64,000 nucleotides of DNA from contig WNKV01000007.1 in the NCBI GenBank assembly GCA_009720755.1, positions 186,001-250,000 on the forward strand, written 5' to 3'. This document shows, piece after piece, positions 54,146 to 63,004 of this stretch. Position 1 is the first letter of the stretch. Every line of letters starts with the position of its first letter. The notes under the pieces are model-generated. The model was not told the DNA's origin. It searched no databases and was given only the letters and a program-made list of their open reading frames with translations. The stretch comes from Rhodoplanes serenus (GTDB lineage Bacteria > Pseudomonadota > Alphaproteobacteria > Rhizobiales > Xanthobacteraceae). Position numbers and translations under genes: made by a program.

Positions 54146-56203
54146 ATGTTTCCGGCACGTTCGCTCGGCGCCGCGACGGTCTCGCTGCTGATCGCGGCCG
54201 CGTTCCCGTCTCTTCTCCTGATCACCACCGATGCCGTCGCGCAGAGCACCGCGTCGCCGGCGCCTGCGTCGTCGGCGCCTGCGCCCGCGTCGTCGTCGGG
54301 GTGCGAGGAGGCGGCCGACATCACCGTGCTGCCGTCCCCCGTCGCGCCGTGGAAGGGGGCGCCGCTGCGGGTGCTGCTGGTCGCCGAGAAGCCGCTGGTC
54401 GGCGAGCTGACGCTGGTCGCCCCCGACGGCCGCGTGGCGGCACGCTCCGATCGCCGCTTCGGCGGGCCGCCGTGGTTCTGGACCGCCGAGGTGGCGCAGC
54501 CCGCCGCCGGCACCTGGCGGGCCACGCTGGTGCGCGACGCCGCCTCGGCCTGTGCGCCGATCGTGCGCGACATCGCGGTGCGGTCGACGCAGCCGCCGGC
54601 GCCGCGCGCGGTCGCCGGCAGCGTCTGGCCGGTGCGGGCGAGCTGGAGCCGCGCCAACGAGAGCCTCTACGCGGCCTGGGTCGAGAAGCTGTTCGACGCC
54701 CCGCTCGATGCGCCGCCGCCGTCCTGGAAGGCGCTGCACGAGGTGCTGCGCGACCGCTCGCGCAACCTGCTCTTCAATCATCTCGGTCTTGCCGAAGACC
54801 AGGCCGGGCTCGTCATCCGGCCCGACTGCGCCGACCTGCCGTACTTCCTGCGCGCCTATTTCGCCTTCAAGATGGGTCTGCCGTTCGGCTACGCGAAATG
54901 CACGCGGGGCGGCGGCGGCCAGCCGCCGCGGTGTCCTGCCTGGTGGAACATCCAGAAGGAGGAGCCGCGCCCGGCGCCGCCGCCCGAGGAGCTGGTCGCT
55001 TCCGCCGACCCGGTGGCAGCACCGCCGCCGGGTCTGTTCGGCCTGCTGCGCCAGCCGCCGCAACCGCAGGCCGCCACTGCGCCGGAGCCGGCTGGCAAGC
55101 CGGCCGCCAAGCCGTGGTCGCCGCCGCCGCGTCCGGCCGGGCTGGTGCCGGGCTTCGCCCACTATCTCAAATGGTCGATCGGCGACGGCGTTCATTCCGG
55201 CTCCGGCCGCACCGCGGCGGCCGACGACGGCACCGACTACTATCCGGTGGCCTTGACCGAGGAGACGCTGCGGCCCGGCACCGTCTATGCCGACCCCTAC
55301 GGCCATCTGCTGGTGATCGCCAAGCGGGTGCCGCAGACCGCCGACAGCGCCGGCATCCTGCTCGCCGTCGATGCGCAGCCCGACGGGACCGTGGCGATCA
55401 AGCGGTTCTGGCGCGGCAACTTCCTGTTCGCCGACGATCCGGCGCTCGGCGGCCCCGGCTTCAAGCGGTTCCGGCCGGTCGTCGCCGAGAACGGCGGGAT
55501 GCGGCGGCTGACCAACCGGGAGATCGGCCGCAACCCGCATTACGGCGACGTCTCGCTCGATCAGTCGCGGATGTCGGTGGAGGCGTTCTACGACCGCATG
55601 GAGGACGTGATCTCGCCCTCGCAGCTCGATCCGCTGCGGGCCATGAAGGAGGTCATCCAGGCGCTCGATGAGCAGGTGCGGGCGCGCGTCACTTCGGTCG
55701 AGAACGGCCGCAAGTATCAGGTCACGGGGCGCACCGCCGAGATGCCGGACGGTGCCGCCATCTTCGAGACCACCGGGGCCTGGGAGGACTTCGCGACGCC
55801 GTCGCGCGACCTGCGCCTGTTGATCGCCATCGACGTGGTGCGCGGCTTCCCGGACCGCGTCGCCAGGCGGCCGGAGCGCTACGCCATGCCGGCGGGCCAG
55901 AGCGTCGCCGCCGTGAAGGCGGAACTCGAAAGCGTGCTGGCGGCCGAGCTGTCGTCGCGCCGCTTCGCCTATCCACGCACCGACGGCTCGCCCTGGACCC
56001 TCACCATCAAGGACGTGGTCGATCGTGCCGGGGCACTGGAGATGGCCTACAACGTCAACGACTGCGCCGAGCTGCGCTGGGGCGCCGCCGAGGGCAGCGC
56101 CGAGGCGGCGACCTGCAAGGGCCGCGCGTCGGCGTCGCAGCGCGCCAAGATGAGCGACTACCGCGCCTGGTTCGCCGAGCGCCGCCGGCCGCCGCGCGGC
56201 TGA
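54146..56203 (+). CDS. Large secreted protein of unknown function
   Basis: This encodes 685 residues from the ATG at 54146, which is preceded by tgggggg. A signal peptide (about 1-33, ending TTDAVAQ) is followed by an Ala/Ser/Pro linker and a beta-rich domain (ADITVLPSPVAPWKGAPLRVLL and on). A helical part with SWSRANESLYAAWVEKLFDAP follows, then a Pro-rich linker (about 280-350), and a C-terminal half with GTDYYPVALTEETLRPGTVYADPYGHLLVIAKR. That last segment looks like a papain- or transglutaminase-like fold core, but I cannot prove it. It is followed 28 bases later by the NlpC/P60 gene. Confidence 0.8.
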   Translation: MFPARSLGAATVSLLIAAAFPSLLLITTDAVAQSTASPAPASSAPAPASSSGCEEAADITVLPSPVAPWKGAPLRVLLVAEKPLVGELTLVAPDGRVAARSDRRFGGPPWFWTAEVAQPAAGTWRATLVRDAASACAPIVRDIAVRSTQPPAPRAVAGSVWPVRASWSRANESLYAAWVEKLFDAPLDAPPPSWKALHEVLRDRSRNLLFNHLGLAEDQAGLVIRPDCADLPYFLRAYFAFKMGLPFGYAKCTRGGGGQPPRCPAWWNIQKEEPRPAPPPEELVASADPVAAPPPGLFGLLRQPPQPQAATAPEPAGKPAAKPWSPPPRPAGLVPGFAHYLKWSIGDGVHSGSGRTAAADDGTDYYPVALTEETLRPGTVYADPYGHLLVIAKRVPQTADSAGILLAVDAQPDGTVAIKRFWRGNFLFADDPALGGPGFKRFRPVVAENGGMRRLTNREIGRNPHYGDVSLDQSRMSVEAFYDRMEDVISPSQLDPLRAMKEVIQALDEQVRARVTSVENGRKYQVTGRTAEMPDGAAIFETTGAWEDFATPSRDLRLLIAIDVVRGFPDRVARRPERYAMPAGQSVAAVKAELESVLAAELSSRRFAYPRTDGSPWTLTIKDVVDRAGALEMAYNVNDCAELRWGAAEGSAEAATCKGRASASQRAKMSDYRAWFAERRRPPRG

Positions 56204-56231
56204 CGGTGCGGCGACGCCCGAGGGGGCCGTG

Positions 56232-57203
56232 ATGCGACGCCGCGATGTGGTCGGGCTCGGGGTGGTCGGGATCGGGGCCGGGCTGGTCGGCGCCGCGCTG
56301 CTGGCTCCGGCGGTCGTCCGGGCGCAAGCGCCCGCGCCGGGCCGGCTCGATCCACGGCTCACGCCGGCCCGTCCCGATCTCGCCGCGCGCGCCCTCGAAG
56401 GGCAGGTGACCGCCGCCCGCTTCGTCGACGGCGAGCCGCGCGAGGTGGTCGCCGCGGTGGCGCCGCTGCGCAAGGCGCCGTCGCCGGACGCCGAGCTTCT
56501 GACCGAGGCCCTCAAGGGCGAGCGGGTGACGGTCTACGACGTCACCACAGGCGCCGCCGCAGGGGAGAGCTGGGCCTGGGTCCAGCTCGCCGCGGACCAC
56601 TATGTCGGCTATGTCCCGGCGGCGGCGCTCGGCCCGCCCGGGCCGCCGCCGACCCACCGGGTGACGGCGCCGCGCACCGTGGTGCTGCCCGGCCCATCGA
56701 TCCGGCAGCCGCCGGTCGAGGCGCTGTCGCTCGGCGCCCGCCTCGCGGTCGCCCGCACCGACGGGCCGTTCGCCGTCACGATGGCCGGCGGCCATGTGCC
56801 GCTCCTTCATCTGGCCCCGGTCGGGGTGCCGGACCGGGACCCCGTTGCGGTTGCCGAAACGCTGATCGGCACGCCCTATCTGTGGGGCGGCAAGACCAGC
56901 CTCGGGCTCGACTGCTCGGCGCTGGTGCAACTGGCGCTCACGGCCTGCGGCATCGCCTGTCCGCGCGACAGCGACATGCAGGCGGCGGCGGTCGGCCGCG
57001 TTCTCGACAGCGTCGAGGCGGAGCGGCCGCGTCGCGGCGATCTCGTGTTCTGGACCGGGCATGTCGCCATCGTGCGCGACGAGACGACGCTGCTGCACGC
57101 CAACGCGCACCACATGGCGGTGGCGATCGAGCCGATCGCGGCGGCGGTCGATCGTCTGCGGAGCACCGGCCTGGCGGTGACGCGGGTGCGCCGCCCCGTG
57201 TGA
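56232..57203 (+). CDS. NlpC/P60 family cell-wall hydrolase
   Basis: This 323-residue C40 peptidase cleaves cell-wall peptides. It has an N-terminal region (LDPRLTPARPDLAARALEGQ, about 39-58), an SH3-like domain (about 75-135: VAPLRKAPSPDAELLTEALKGERV to HYVGYVPAAAL) and the catalytic domain with C228 in LGLDCSALVQLAL and H277 in FWTGHVAIV. Relatives usually start at the LDPRLTPARPDLA segment. Here the frame has a leader with Arg-Arg and a hydrophobic stretch (MRRRDVVGLGVVGIGAGLVG), which looks like a signal peptide. It follows the large secreted-protein gene by 28 bases. Confidence 0.9.
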   Translation: MRRRDVVGLGVVGIGAGLVGAALLAPAVVRAQAPAPGRLDPRLTPARPDLAARALEGQVTAARFVDGEPREVVAAVAPLRKAPSPDAELLTEALKGERVTVYDVTTGAAAGESWAWVQLAADHYVGYVPAAALGPPGPPPTHRVTAPRTVVLPGPSIRQPPVEALSLGARLAVARTDGPFAVTMAGGHVPLLHLAPVGVPDRDPVAVAETLIGTPYLWGGKTSLGLDCSALVQLALTACGIACPRDSDMQAAAVGRVLDSVEAERPRRGDLVFWTGHVAIVRDETTLLHANAHHMAVAIEPIAAAVDRLRSTGLAVTRVRRPV

Positions 57204-57616
57204 CAGTTGTTCGGCTACGTGTTTCGCCCGATCGTTCTTCTGCGCAGGCCGGGCGACGCCGTGCGACACCCGCATCGTGTCGAATCCCCCGTGATCATGG
57301 GCCTTCTCGCCGTTCGAAACACCGCTGGACGGGTTTGGTCGATCACGCCTGCACCGGGTCGCCTCAGTAGTTGTGCTGCCTCTTGCGGCGTCGCCGAACA
57401 CGCTACCATGCTTCCATGCGCAGGCCCGAACAGGGCGCGCTGCAATCAGGCCCGCACCGGAGTCGTGTCGGGGCCGCAGTCCGACTTGGGGCCGCGACCA
57501 CGCCGTTCATGTGGTCGTCACGGCCCTGTCGGCTGAGTGCGCAATAGGACGACGGACGATCGCATTTTCGATCGACGGGTGGTCGTTGTTTCGATTTCGA
57601 CGGGAGAGGAGGTCAG
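57204..57616. other. Intergenic region, no clear gene
   Basis: These 413 bases are less GC-rich than the flanks. Short open frames occur but none has a ribosome site and a protein-like sequence together. A palindrome, cgatcg-catttt-cgatcg, lies at 57557-57574, about 43 bases before the next start, and could be an operator. Confidence 0.5.
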
Positions 57617-58009
57617 GTGGATATCATCTCGAACATGCTGTCGCGGCTGTGCGATGGCCACGCTTTGGTCGGCAGCACCGACACGGTTTTCGGCACCGCC
57701 GTGCTGGCGGTGGCGCCCGCGGGCGATGGCCGCTTCTGGGTCACGGCGGGCCTGCCCTCGATGGATCGCGGCACGGTCTGGCGGGAGGCGACCACCGCGG
57801 TGGCTCCCGCCGCGGTACCCGCCGCGCTGACGCAGTGCTCGCCCGGGGCCGACTGGAGCGCCGCCCGCTGGAGCATCGAGCCGTATGCGCCGCGGGACGG
57901 CGCCGGCGTGCGCGGGCATGCCGACCCTGGCGCCCTGGCGGATTTCTGGAAGGCGGTCGCCAAGCTCCTCAACGGCGATCACACGGCGCGGGCCGCCGGC
58001 GCCGCCTGA
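57617..58009 (+). CDS. Small protein of unknown function
   Basis: This encodes 130 residues from a GTG preceded by a near-perfect AGGAGGT site four bases away. The sequence MDIISNMLSRLCDGHALVGSTDTVFG continues into a region rich in Ala, Trp and Pro (SAARWSIEPYAPRDGAGVRG) and a final helix (ALADFWKAVAKLLNGDH). There is no signal peptide or membrane helix. I do not recognise a family. It is convergent with the response-regulator gene. Confidence 0.6.
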   Translation: MDIISNMLSRLCDGHALVGSTDTVFGTAVLAVAPAGDGRFWVTAGLPSMDRGTVWREATTAVAPAAVPAALTQCSPGADWSAARWSIEPYAPRDGAGVRGHADPGALADFWKAVAKLLNGDHTARAAGAA

Positions 58010-58089
58010 GCGGCCGTGGCGGCTGGAGCGTCGGCTGCGCCCCCGATCGGCCGAGGGCGGACCGTTCCCGGACGGCCCGTGCGGCCGGC

Positions 58090-58485
58090 TCAGGGCCGGT
58101 CGGAGGCCGCCTCCTTGCCGCCCGCCGCCAGCGCTTCGTCGACGGCGACGCGCAGCTCGGCCAGTGTGAACGGCTTCGAGATCACGTCGTGGATCAGCGC
58201 CTCCAGGCCGTGGGCGCGCTCGCGCTGGTCCGCATAGGCGGTCATCAGCAGGATGATCACGTCGGGATAGTCGCGCGCCACCGCGAGCGCCAGCGCGATC
58301 CCATCCATCAGCGGCATGCGGATGTCGGTGAGCAGCAGGTCGAATCGTCCCTGCTGCTGCACCAGCACGTCCAGTGCCTCGGCGCCGTCGGCGGCGGCGA
58401 CCACCGTGTGGCCGTCCTGGCTCAGGCCGCGCACGATCAGGGTGCGCAGCGTCTCCTCGTCTTCGGCGATCAGGATGCGGGCCAA
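58090..58485 (-). CDS. Single-domain response regulator
   Basis: This 131-residue protein is a bare CheY-like receiver. The acidic pocket E8 and D9, the phosphorylation site D54 (LLLTDIRMP), T82 and K104 (ISKPF) are all present. It has no output domain. Its form is like CpdR, the receiver that controls ClpXP proteolysis in alphaproteobacteria, but the C-terminal Ala-Ala typical of CpdR is absent (it ends EAASDRP), so I leave it unnamed. It lies 25 bases after the zinc-ribbon gene in the same direction. No histidine kinase is in the window. Confidence 0.9.
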   Translation of the reverse strand: MARILIAEDEETLRTLIVRGLSQDGHTVVAAADGAEALDVLVQQQGRFDLLLTDIRMPLMDGIALALAVARDYPDVIILLMTAYADQRERAHGLEALIHDVISKPFTLAELRVAVDEALAAGGKEAASDRP

Positions 58486-58510
58486 CGGAGCCTCGTCGTC
58501 GCAGACCGGG

Positions 58511-59419
58511 TCAGCGGTCCCGGCGGTTGAAGAAACGCACCATCACCTCGCGGCCGTCGGCCGGCGGCGAGGCGAGGCGGGTGCGGAACGGTTGTGCCTC
58601 GCCGGGGGCGAGGCTCGGCTTCTGCGGCAGCACCGTCCAGGTGTGAATCTCGGCGCCGCTCGCGTCGCGCACCGCGAAACGCAGACGCGGCACCTCGATC
58701 CGCACCTTGGTGACGTTGACCACGATCCCCTCGACGATCACCACCGGCACGTCGTCCGTGGCATCCATGTCGATCTCGACACGCTCGATGGCAAGCCCGC
58801 GCAGGTTGACCGGCAGGCCGAGTTTGGCGAACAGCGAGGCGGTCTGCGGCATCAGCCGCACCACGTCGATGCGCCAGGCGAGCAGCGCGCCGATTACCAC
58901 CATCAGGGCGAGAGCCGCGGTGATCCAGCTCGGCGCCGGCAGCCGGCGGGTCGGCTTGGTCTTCGGCTTGCTCTTTTCGCGGGCGAGGCGGCGGGCCTCC
59001 GCGGCCTCGAACTCGGCGTCCCAGTCGCGCTCGGGCGCGATGTCGGCCGCATCGTCGGCCAGCCGGTCTCCCGTGATGGGATCGGAGGCGGGCGGTTCGG
59101 CCGCGAAGGGATCGGCCCCCAGAGGGTCACGGGCCGGCACCACCGAGGGGGCGTCGGCCGCGTCGACCGCCGGAGGCTCGTCGGCGGGCTCGGCGGCGGC
59201 CGCCCAGTCATCGGGCTCATCCTGGGGCGGGCGGATGGCGGTCGCCGGGGCGCGCTCGCCGGCGGTCGCCAGCGCCGGCTGACGCGCCGCCTCGATGCGG
59301 GCGAGATCGACCGCGGTCGCGGTCCACACGGTCCGGCAGGCGGCGCAGCGCACGCCCCGTCCGGCCGAGGTGTCGGGGACCTCGTACCAGGCCTCGCACT
59401 GTGGACAGACGATCTTCAT
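58511..59419 (-). CDS. MJ0042-type zinc-ribbon membrane protein
   Basis: This 302-residue protein starts with an MJ0042 zinc ribbon (C5, C8, C25, C28 in MKIVCPQCEAWYEVP and RCAACRTVW). A long acidic, Pro/Ala-rich linker (about 60-160), one membrane helix (165-183) and a C-terminal beta-rich domain follow (ERVEIDMDATDDVPVVIVEG, later FNRRDR). The C-terminal part resembles the DUF3426 domain that often accompanies this ribbon. The function is unknown. It is divergent from ftsE, as in many alphaproteobacteria. Confidence 0.88.
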   Translation of the reverse strand: MKIVCPQCEAWYEVPDTSAGRGVRCAACRTVWTATAVDLARIEAARQPALATAGERAPATAIRPPQDEPDDWAAAAEPADEPPAVDAADAPSVVPARDPLGADPFAAEPPASDPITGDRLADDAADIAPERDWDAEFEAAEARRLAREKSKPKTKPTRRLPAPSWITAALALMVVIGALLAWRIDVVRLMPQTASLFAKLGLPVNLRGLAIERVEIDMDATDDVPVVIVEGIVVNVTKVRIEVPRLRFAVRDASGAEIHTWTVLPQKPSLAPGEAQPFRTRLASPPADGREVMVRFFNRRDR

Positions 59420-59695
59420 GACGCCGCGTGCATCCGGCTCGCCCCTGAACCGCCCGATTCTAGGCTCGCCTTCGTTAATGATCCGGAAACCAAGTTGGTG
59501 GTGCCGTACCGGGGCGCGGCCTGCGTGTCGGAGTAGACCGCGCCGGGTCGGGGGCGGGCGAGGGTGCCGGCCGATCCGGCTTCGAGTAGAAAGGGCGACT
59601 CGGGTGGTCCTGGACGGTGCCTGGAAAGGCGCGACAGGACGGCGTGGCACAGGGCGGCGTGGCACAAGACGGCGAGCAGGGAGCGGAGAGAGCGG
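59420..59695. other. Divergent region between the zinc-ribbon gene and ftsE
   Basis: These 276 bases separate two divergent starts. A 15-base direct repeat, gacggcgtggcacag then ggcggcgtggcacaa (59638-59667), lies 29 bases before the ftsE start. I see no confident promoter pair. Confidence 0.5.
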
Positions 59696-60355
59696 GTGGT
59701 CCGGTTCGAGAATGTCGGTCTGCGGTACGGGCTGGGTCCGGAGGTTCTCCGCGACCTCACCTTCCGCATCGAGCCGCACTCGTTCCAGTTCCTCACCGGC
59801 CCGTCGGGCGCCGGCAAGACCTCGCTGCTGCGGCTCCTGTTCCTGTCGCTCAAGCCGACTCGCGGCCTGATCACGCTGTTCGACCATGACGTCGCCACGC
59901 TCGACAAGGACTCGCTCGCGGTGCTGCGCCGGCGCATCGGCATCGTGTTCCAGGATTTCCGCCTGCTCGACCACATGAGCACCTACGAGAACGTGGCGCT
60001 GCCGCTGCGCGTGCTCGGCCGCGAGGAGGAGAGCTATCGGCACGAGGTCGAGGAGCTGCTGCACTGGGTCGGGCTCGGCGAGCGCATGGCGGCGCTGCCG
60101 CCGGTGCTGTCGGGCGGTGAGAAGCAGCGCGCCGCCATCGCCCGCGCCGTCATCGCGCGGCCGCAGCTCCTGCTCGCCGACGAGCCGACCGGCAATGTCG
60201 ATCCCAACCTGGCGAAACGGCTGCTGCGCCTGTTCATCGAGCTGAACAAGTCGGGCACCTCGGTGGTGATCGCCACCCACGACATCGGGCTGATGGATCA
60301 GTACGACGCCCGCCGCCTGGTCCTCCACGAGGGGCGCATCCATGTCTACGACTGA
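59696..60355 (+). CDS. ftsE: Cell-division ATP-binding protein FtsE
   Basis: This 219-residue ABC ATPase has Walker A GPSGAGKTS (35-43), the Q-loop in GIVFQDFRLLDHMST, the signature LSGGEKQR (138-145), Walker B QLLLADEPTGNVD (157 on) and the switch His in VIATHDIGLM. With FtsX it controls cell-wall hydrolases at the septum. I start it at the GTG at 59696, with GGAG seven bases upstream; a longer frame exists but lacks family similarity. It overlaps ftsX by 14 bases. Confidence 0.95.
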   Translation: MVRFENVGLRYGLGPEVLRDLTFRIEPHSFQFLTGPSGAGKTSLLRLLFLSLKPTRGLITLFDHDVATLDKDSLAVLRRRIGIVFQDFRLLDHMSTYENVALPLRVLGREEESYRHEVEELLHWVGLGERMAALPPVLSGGEKQRAAIARAVIARPQLLLADEPTGNVDPNLAKRLLRLFIELNKSGTSVVIATHDIGLMDQYDARRLVLHEGRIHVYD

Positions 60356-61343
60356 CCGGACCGCCGCCCGCGGGCGGCCGCGGACCTCGGCCCGGGTCGC
60401 GGCGGCGCTGCCGTCCTGGGGCGAGCTGGTCGCCCGCTTCGGCCGCCGGCCGCGCGAGACCCCGATCGTGCCGCGCGCCTCGATCGCCGCCGGCGCGCTC
60501 GTCGCCGTGGTCGCCATCATGACGTTCCTGGCCTCGCTCACCGCCGGTGCGGTGGTGACGGTGATCGGGGCGGCCGCCGAGTGGCAGTCCGACGTCGCCC
60601 GCGAGGTCACGGTGCAGGTGCGGCCGATGGCGGGCCGCGATCTCGACGCCGATGTGGCGCGGACCGTCGAGATCGTCCGCACCGCCCCAGGGGTCACCGC
60701 GGTGCAGCCTCAGGACAAGACCGAATCGGCGAAGCTGCTGGAGCCCTGGCTCGGCTCCGGCCTGTCGCTCGACAGCCTGCCGGTGCCGCGTCTGATCGTC
60801 GTCGCGGTGACGCCCGGCCGGCCGCCCGACTACGTGGCCCTGAAGGCTCGGCTCGCCGCCGAGGTGCCGGGTGCCACCCTGGACGACCACCGCGCCTTCG
60901 CCCGCCGGCTGCGGGCGATGGCCGACACCGCGGTCGGCATCGGCCTCGCCGTCCTGGCTCTGGTGCTGGCTGCCACTGTGCTGTCGGTCGCCTTCGCGAC
61001 CCGCGGCGCCATGGCGACCAATCGGCCGACCGTCGAGGTGCTGCATTTCATCGGCGCCAAGGATGCCTATGTGGCGGGGCAGTTCATGCGCCACTTCCTG
61101 TTTCTCGGCCTTCATGGCGGGGCGATCGGCGGCGGCGCGGCGGCGCTGGTGTTCCTGCTGCTCGGGCTCGTCGGCGGCCGGCTGTTCGGGCTCGGGGGCG
61201 CCGACGTGGCGGCGCTGTTCGGCGGCGCGGCGCTCGGGCCGGGTGGTTATCTGGTGCTGGTGGGGCTCGTCGCCGTCGTGGCGCTGGTGACGGCGGTGAC
61301 CGCCCGGCGGGTGGTCACCGTCACACTGCGGCAGGTGGGGTGA
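60342..61343 (+). CDS. ftsX: Cell-division protein FtsX
   Basis: This 333-residue membrane partner of FtsE has a cytoplasmic N-terminus, a first helix near 45-75 (SIAAGALVAVVAIMTFLASL), a periplasmic loop (VQVRPMAGRDLDADVARTVE), and three helices in the C-terminal FtsX domain (GLAVLALVLAATVLSVAF and following). It carries no ATPase motif. In other bacteria it passes the FtsE cycle to amidase activators or other hydrolases. The 14-base overlap implies coupled translation. Confidence 0.93.
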   Translation: MSTTDRTAARGRPRTSARVAAALPSWGELVARFGRRPRETPIVPRASIAAGALVAVVAIMTFLASLTAGAVVTVIGAAAEWQSDVAREVTVQVRPMAGRDLDADVARTVEIVRTAPGVTAVQPQDKTESAKLLEPWLGSGLSLDSLPVPRLIVVAVTPGRPPDYVALKARLAAEVPGATLDDHRAFARRLRAMADTAVGIGLAVLALVLAATVLSVAFATRGAMATNRPTVEVLHFIGAKDAYVAGQFMRHFLFLGLHGGAIGGGAAALVFLLLGLVGGRLFGLGGADVAALFGGAALGPGGYLVLVGLVAVVALVTAVTARRVVTVTLRQVG

Positions 61344-61439
61344 CCCCTTCGGCCGACCGGGCCGGCCCGGCGGCGCCCGGGGTGGAGCGGTGGGACGCCT
61401 TCCCAACGCCCGATTTGGCGATATTCTCGACGGTGGGAC

Positions 61440-62231
61440 GTGGTGAAGATGGCGATCGAGGACGGAGGACCGACGCGCGACGCCGCGGGTGCCGCCCCGC
61501 GCGAGCGCCCGCACGCGCCGTCCGGCGCGTCGTCCTCGCCGGCCGCCCACCCTGGCCGCCGTGGCCCGCTGCGCCGCGCCCTGCATCGGCTGAGCCTCGT
61601 CGTGGTGGCCCTCGGGGTCGCCGTCGCCACCACCCTCGGGGTCGGCTTCCTGTGGTTCGCCGATCAGGTGCCGCGCCGCGAGGTGGTGCTGACCCGCACG
61701 GCCGACGGCATCGTGGCGCTCACCGGCGGCGCCTCGCGGGTGGTCGACGCGGTCGAGCTGCTGGCCGCCGGGCACGGCCGCCGGCTGCTGATCACCGGGG
61801 TGAACCGCAGCACCAATTCGAGCGAGCTGTCGCGCGGCGTGCCCGACTTCGAGCGCCTGTTCGCCTGCTGCATCGACCTCGACCACGAGGCCCACAACAC
61901 CATCGGCAACGCCGTCGAGACGCGGCGATGGACCGAGAGCCGCGGGGTCCGCTCGCTGGTGGTGGTCACCTCCAGCTATCACATGCCGCGGGCGCTGGCG
62001 GAGCTGTCGCACCGCTTGCCCGACATCGAGCTGATCCCCTATCCGGTGGTCACCCCGGCGCGCGCCGCGCCGTGGTGGTCCAGTCCCGCCAATGCCCGGC
62101 TGTTGATGATCGAGTACGTGAAATACGTCGCCGCGCTGGCGCGGATGCGGATCGAGCCGGTGGTCGATCTCACCCAGGCGGCGCAGCGCCGCCGGCCGGA
62201 GCCGGCGCCACCGGCGGGACCCGCGTCGTGA
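61440..62231 (+). CDS. YdcF (DUF218) family membrane protein
   Basis: This 263-residue protein has a long basic N-terminus, one membrane helix (about 53-74, SLVVVALGVAVATTLGVGFL) and a DUF218 domain: GIVALTGGASRVVDAVELL, LLITGVNRSTNSSEL, NTIGNAVETRRW and VVVTSSYHMPRALAEL. Proteins of this group are linked to envelope biogenesis, and some relatives are named for effects on vancomycin resistance or ElyC-type undecaprenyl-phosphate traffic. The start may be the GTG at 61440 or the ATG at 61449. It overlaps plsC by four bases. Confidence 0.88.
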   Translation: MVKMAIEDGGPTRDAAGAAPRERPHAPSGASSSPAAHPGRRGPLRRALHRLSLVVVALGVAVATTLGVGFLWFADQVPRREVVLTRTADGIVALTGGASRVVDAVELLAAGHGRRLLITGVNRSTNSSELSRGVPDFERLFACCIDLDHEAHNTIGNAVETRRWTESRGVRSLVVVTSSYHMPRALAELSHRLPDIELIPYPVVTPARAAPWWSSPANARLLMIEYVKYVAALARMRIEPVVDLTQAAQRRRPEPAPPAGPAS

Positions 62232-63004
62232 CCGTCTTCCGCTCCGTCCTGTTCACGGCGGCCTTCTACACGGTGCTGGTCGTCTACCTCGTCGTCGCCC
62301 TGCCGGCGCTGCTGCTGTCGCAGCGGGTGATGGTCGGCATCGCCAAGTCGTGGGGCCGCACCAGCCTATGGCTGCTGCGGGTGATCTGCCACATCGATGT
62401 CGAGTGGCGCGGCCTCGACCGCATCCCCTCGGGTGCCCTGCTGGTCGCCGCCAAGCACCAGTCGGCGTGGGAGACCTTCGCGCTGCTGTCGTTGTTCGAC
62501 GATCCGGCCTTCGTGCTCAAGCGCGAGCTGATGTGGCTGCCGCTGTTCGGTTGGTATACCTGGAAGGCCGGCATGATCCCGGTCGACCGCTCGGCCGGCC
62601 GCGGCGCCCTGGTGGCGATGGCGCGGGCCGCGCGGGCGCTGCTCGACCGCGGCCGCCAGATCATCATCTTTCCGGAGGGCACCCGGCAGGCGCCCGGTGC
62701 GCCGCCCGACTACAAGCCCGGCATCGCGCTGCTCTATGCCGAGCTGGGCGTGCCCTGCCTGCCGATCGCGCTGAACTCCGGCCTGCACTGGCCACGGCGC
62801 AGCTTCCTGCGCCCGCCCGGCACCATCGTGGTCGAGGTGCTCGATCCGATCCCGCCCGGCCTGCCGCGGCGCGCCTTCCTGGAGCATCTCCAGGAGAGCA
62901 TCGAGACCGCCACGGCCCGCCTCGTCGCCGAAGGCGAGGCGGCGCTGGTCGCCGGCCGCCTCGGCCGCCGTCAGGTCGACGGGGCGTCGCTCGGGCGGTC
63001 GTGA
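62228..63004 (+). CDS. plsC: 1-acyl-sn-glycerol-3-phosphate acyltransferase
   Basis: This 258-residue membrane-associated enzyme makes phosphatidic acid from lysophosphatidic acid. The N-terminal helix (about 5-30) is followed by the acyltransferase motifs. Motif I reads KHQSAWETF with H77 and E82, a Glu in place of the usual Asp, and motif III is FPEGTRQAP (148-156); PIALNSGLHW is also present. The GTG start overlaps the YdcF stop (GTGA). Its 3' end overlaps the convergent ChaC-like gene by 34 bases. Confidence 0.93.
   Translation: MTVFRSVLFTAAFYTVLVVYLVVALPALLLSQRVMVGIAKSWGRTSLWLLRVICHIDVEWRGLDRIPSGALLVAAKHQSAWETFALLSLFDDPAFVLKRELMWLPLFGWYTWKAGMIPVDRSAGRGALVAMARAARALLDRGRQIIIFPEGTRQAPGAPPDYKPGIALLYAELGVPCLPIALNSGLHWPRRSFLRPPGTIVVEVLDPIPPGLPRRAFLEHLQESIETATARLVAEGEAALVAGRLGRRQVDGASLGRS

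Noticed and set aside
58090..58485. Naming the receiver protein CpdR
   Set aside because: The receiver fold fits, but the C-terminal Ala-Ala needed in CpdR is absent and the neighbourhood does not decide it.
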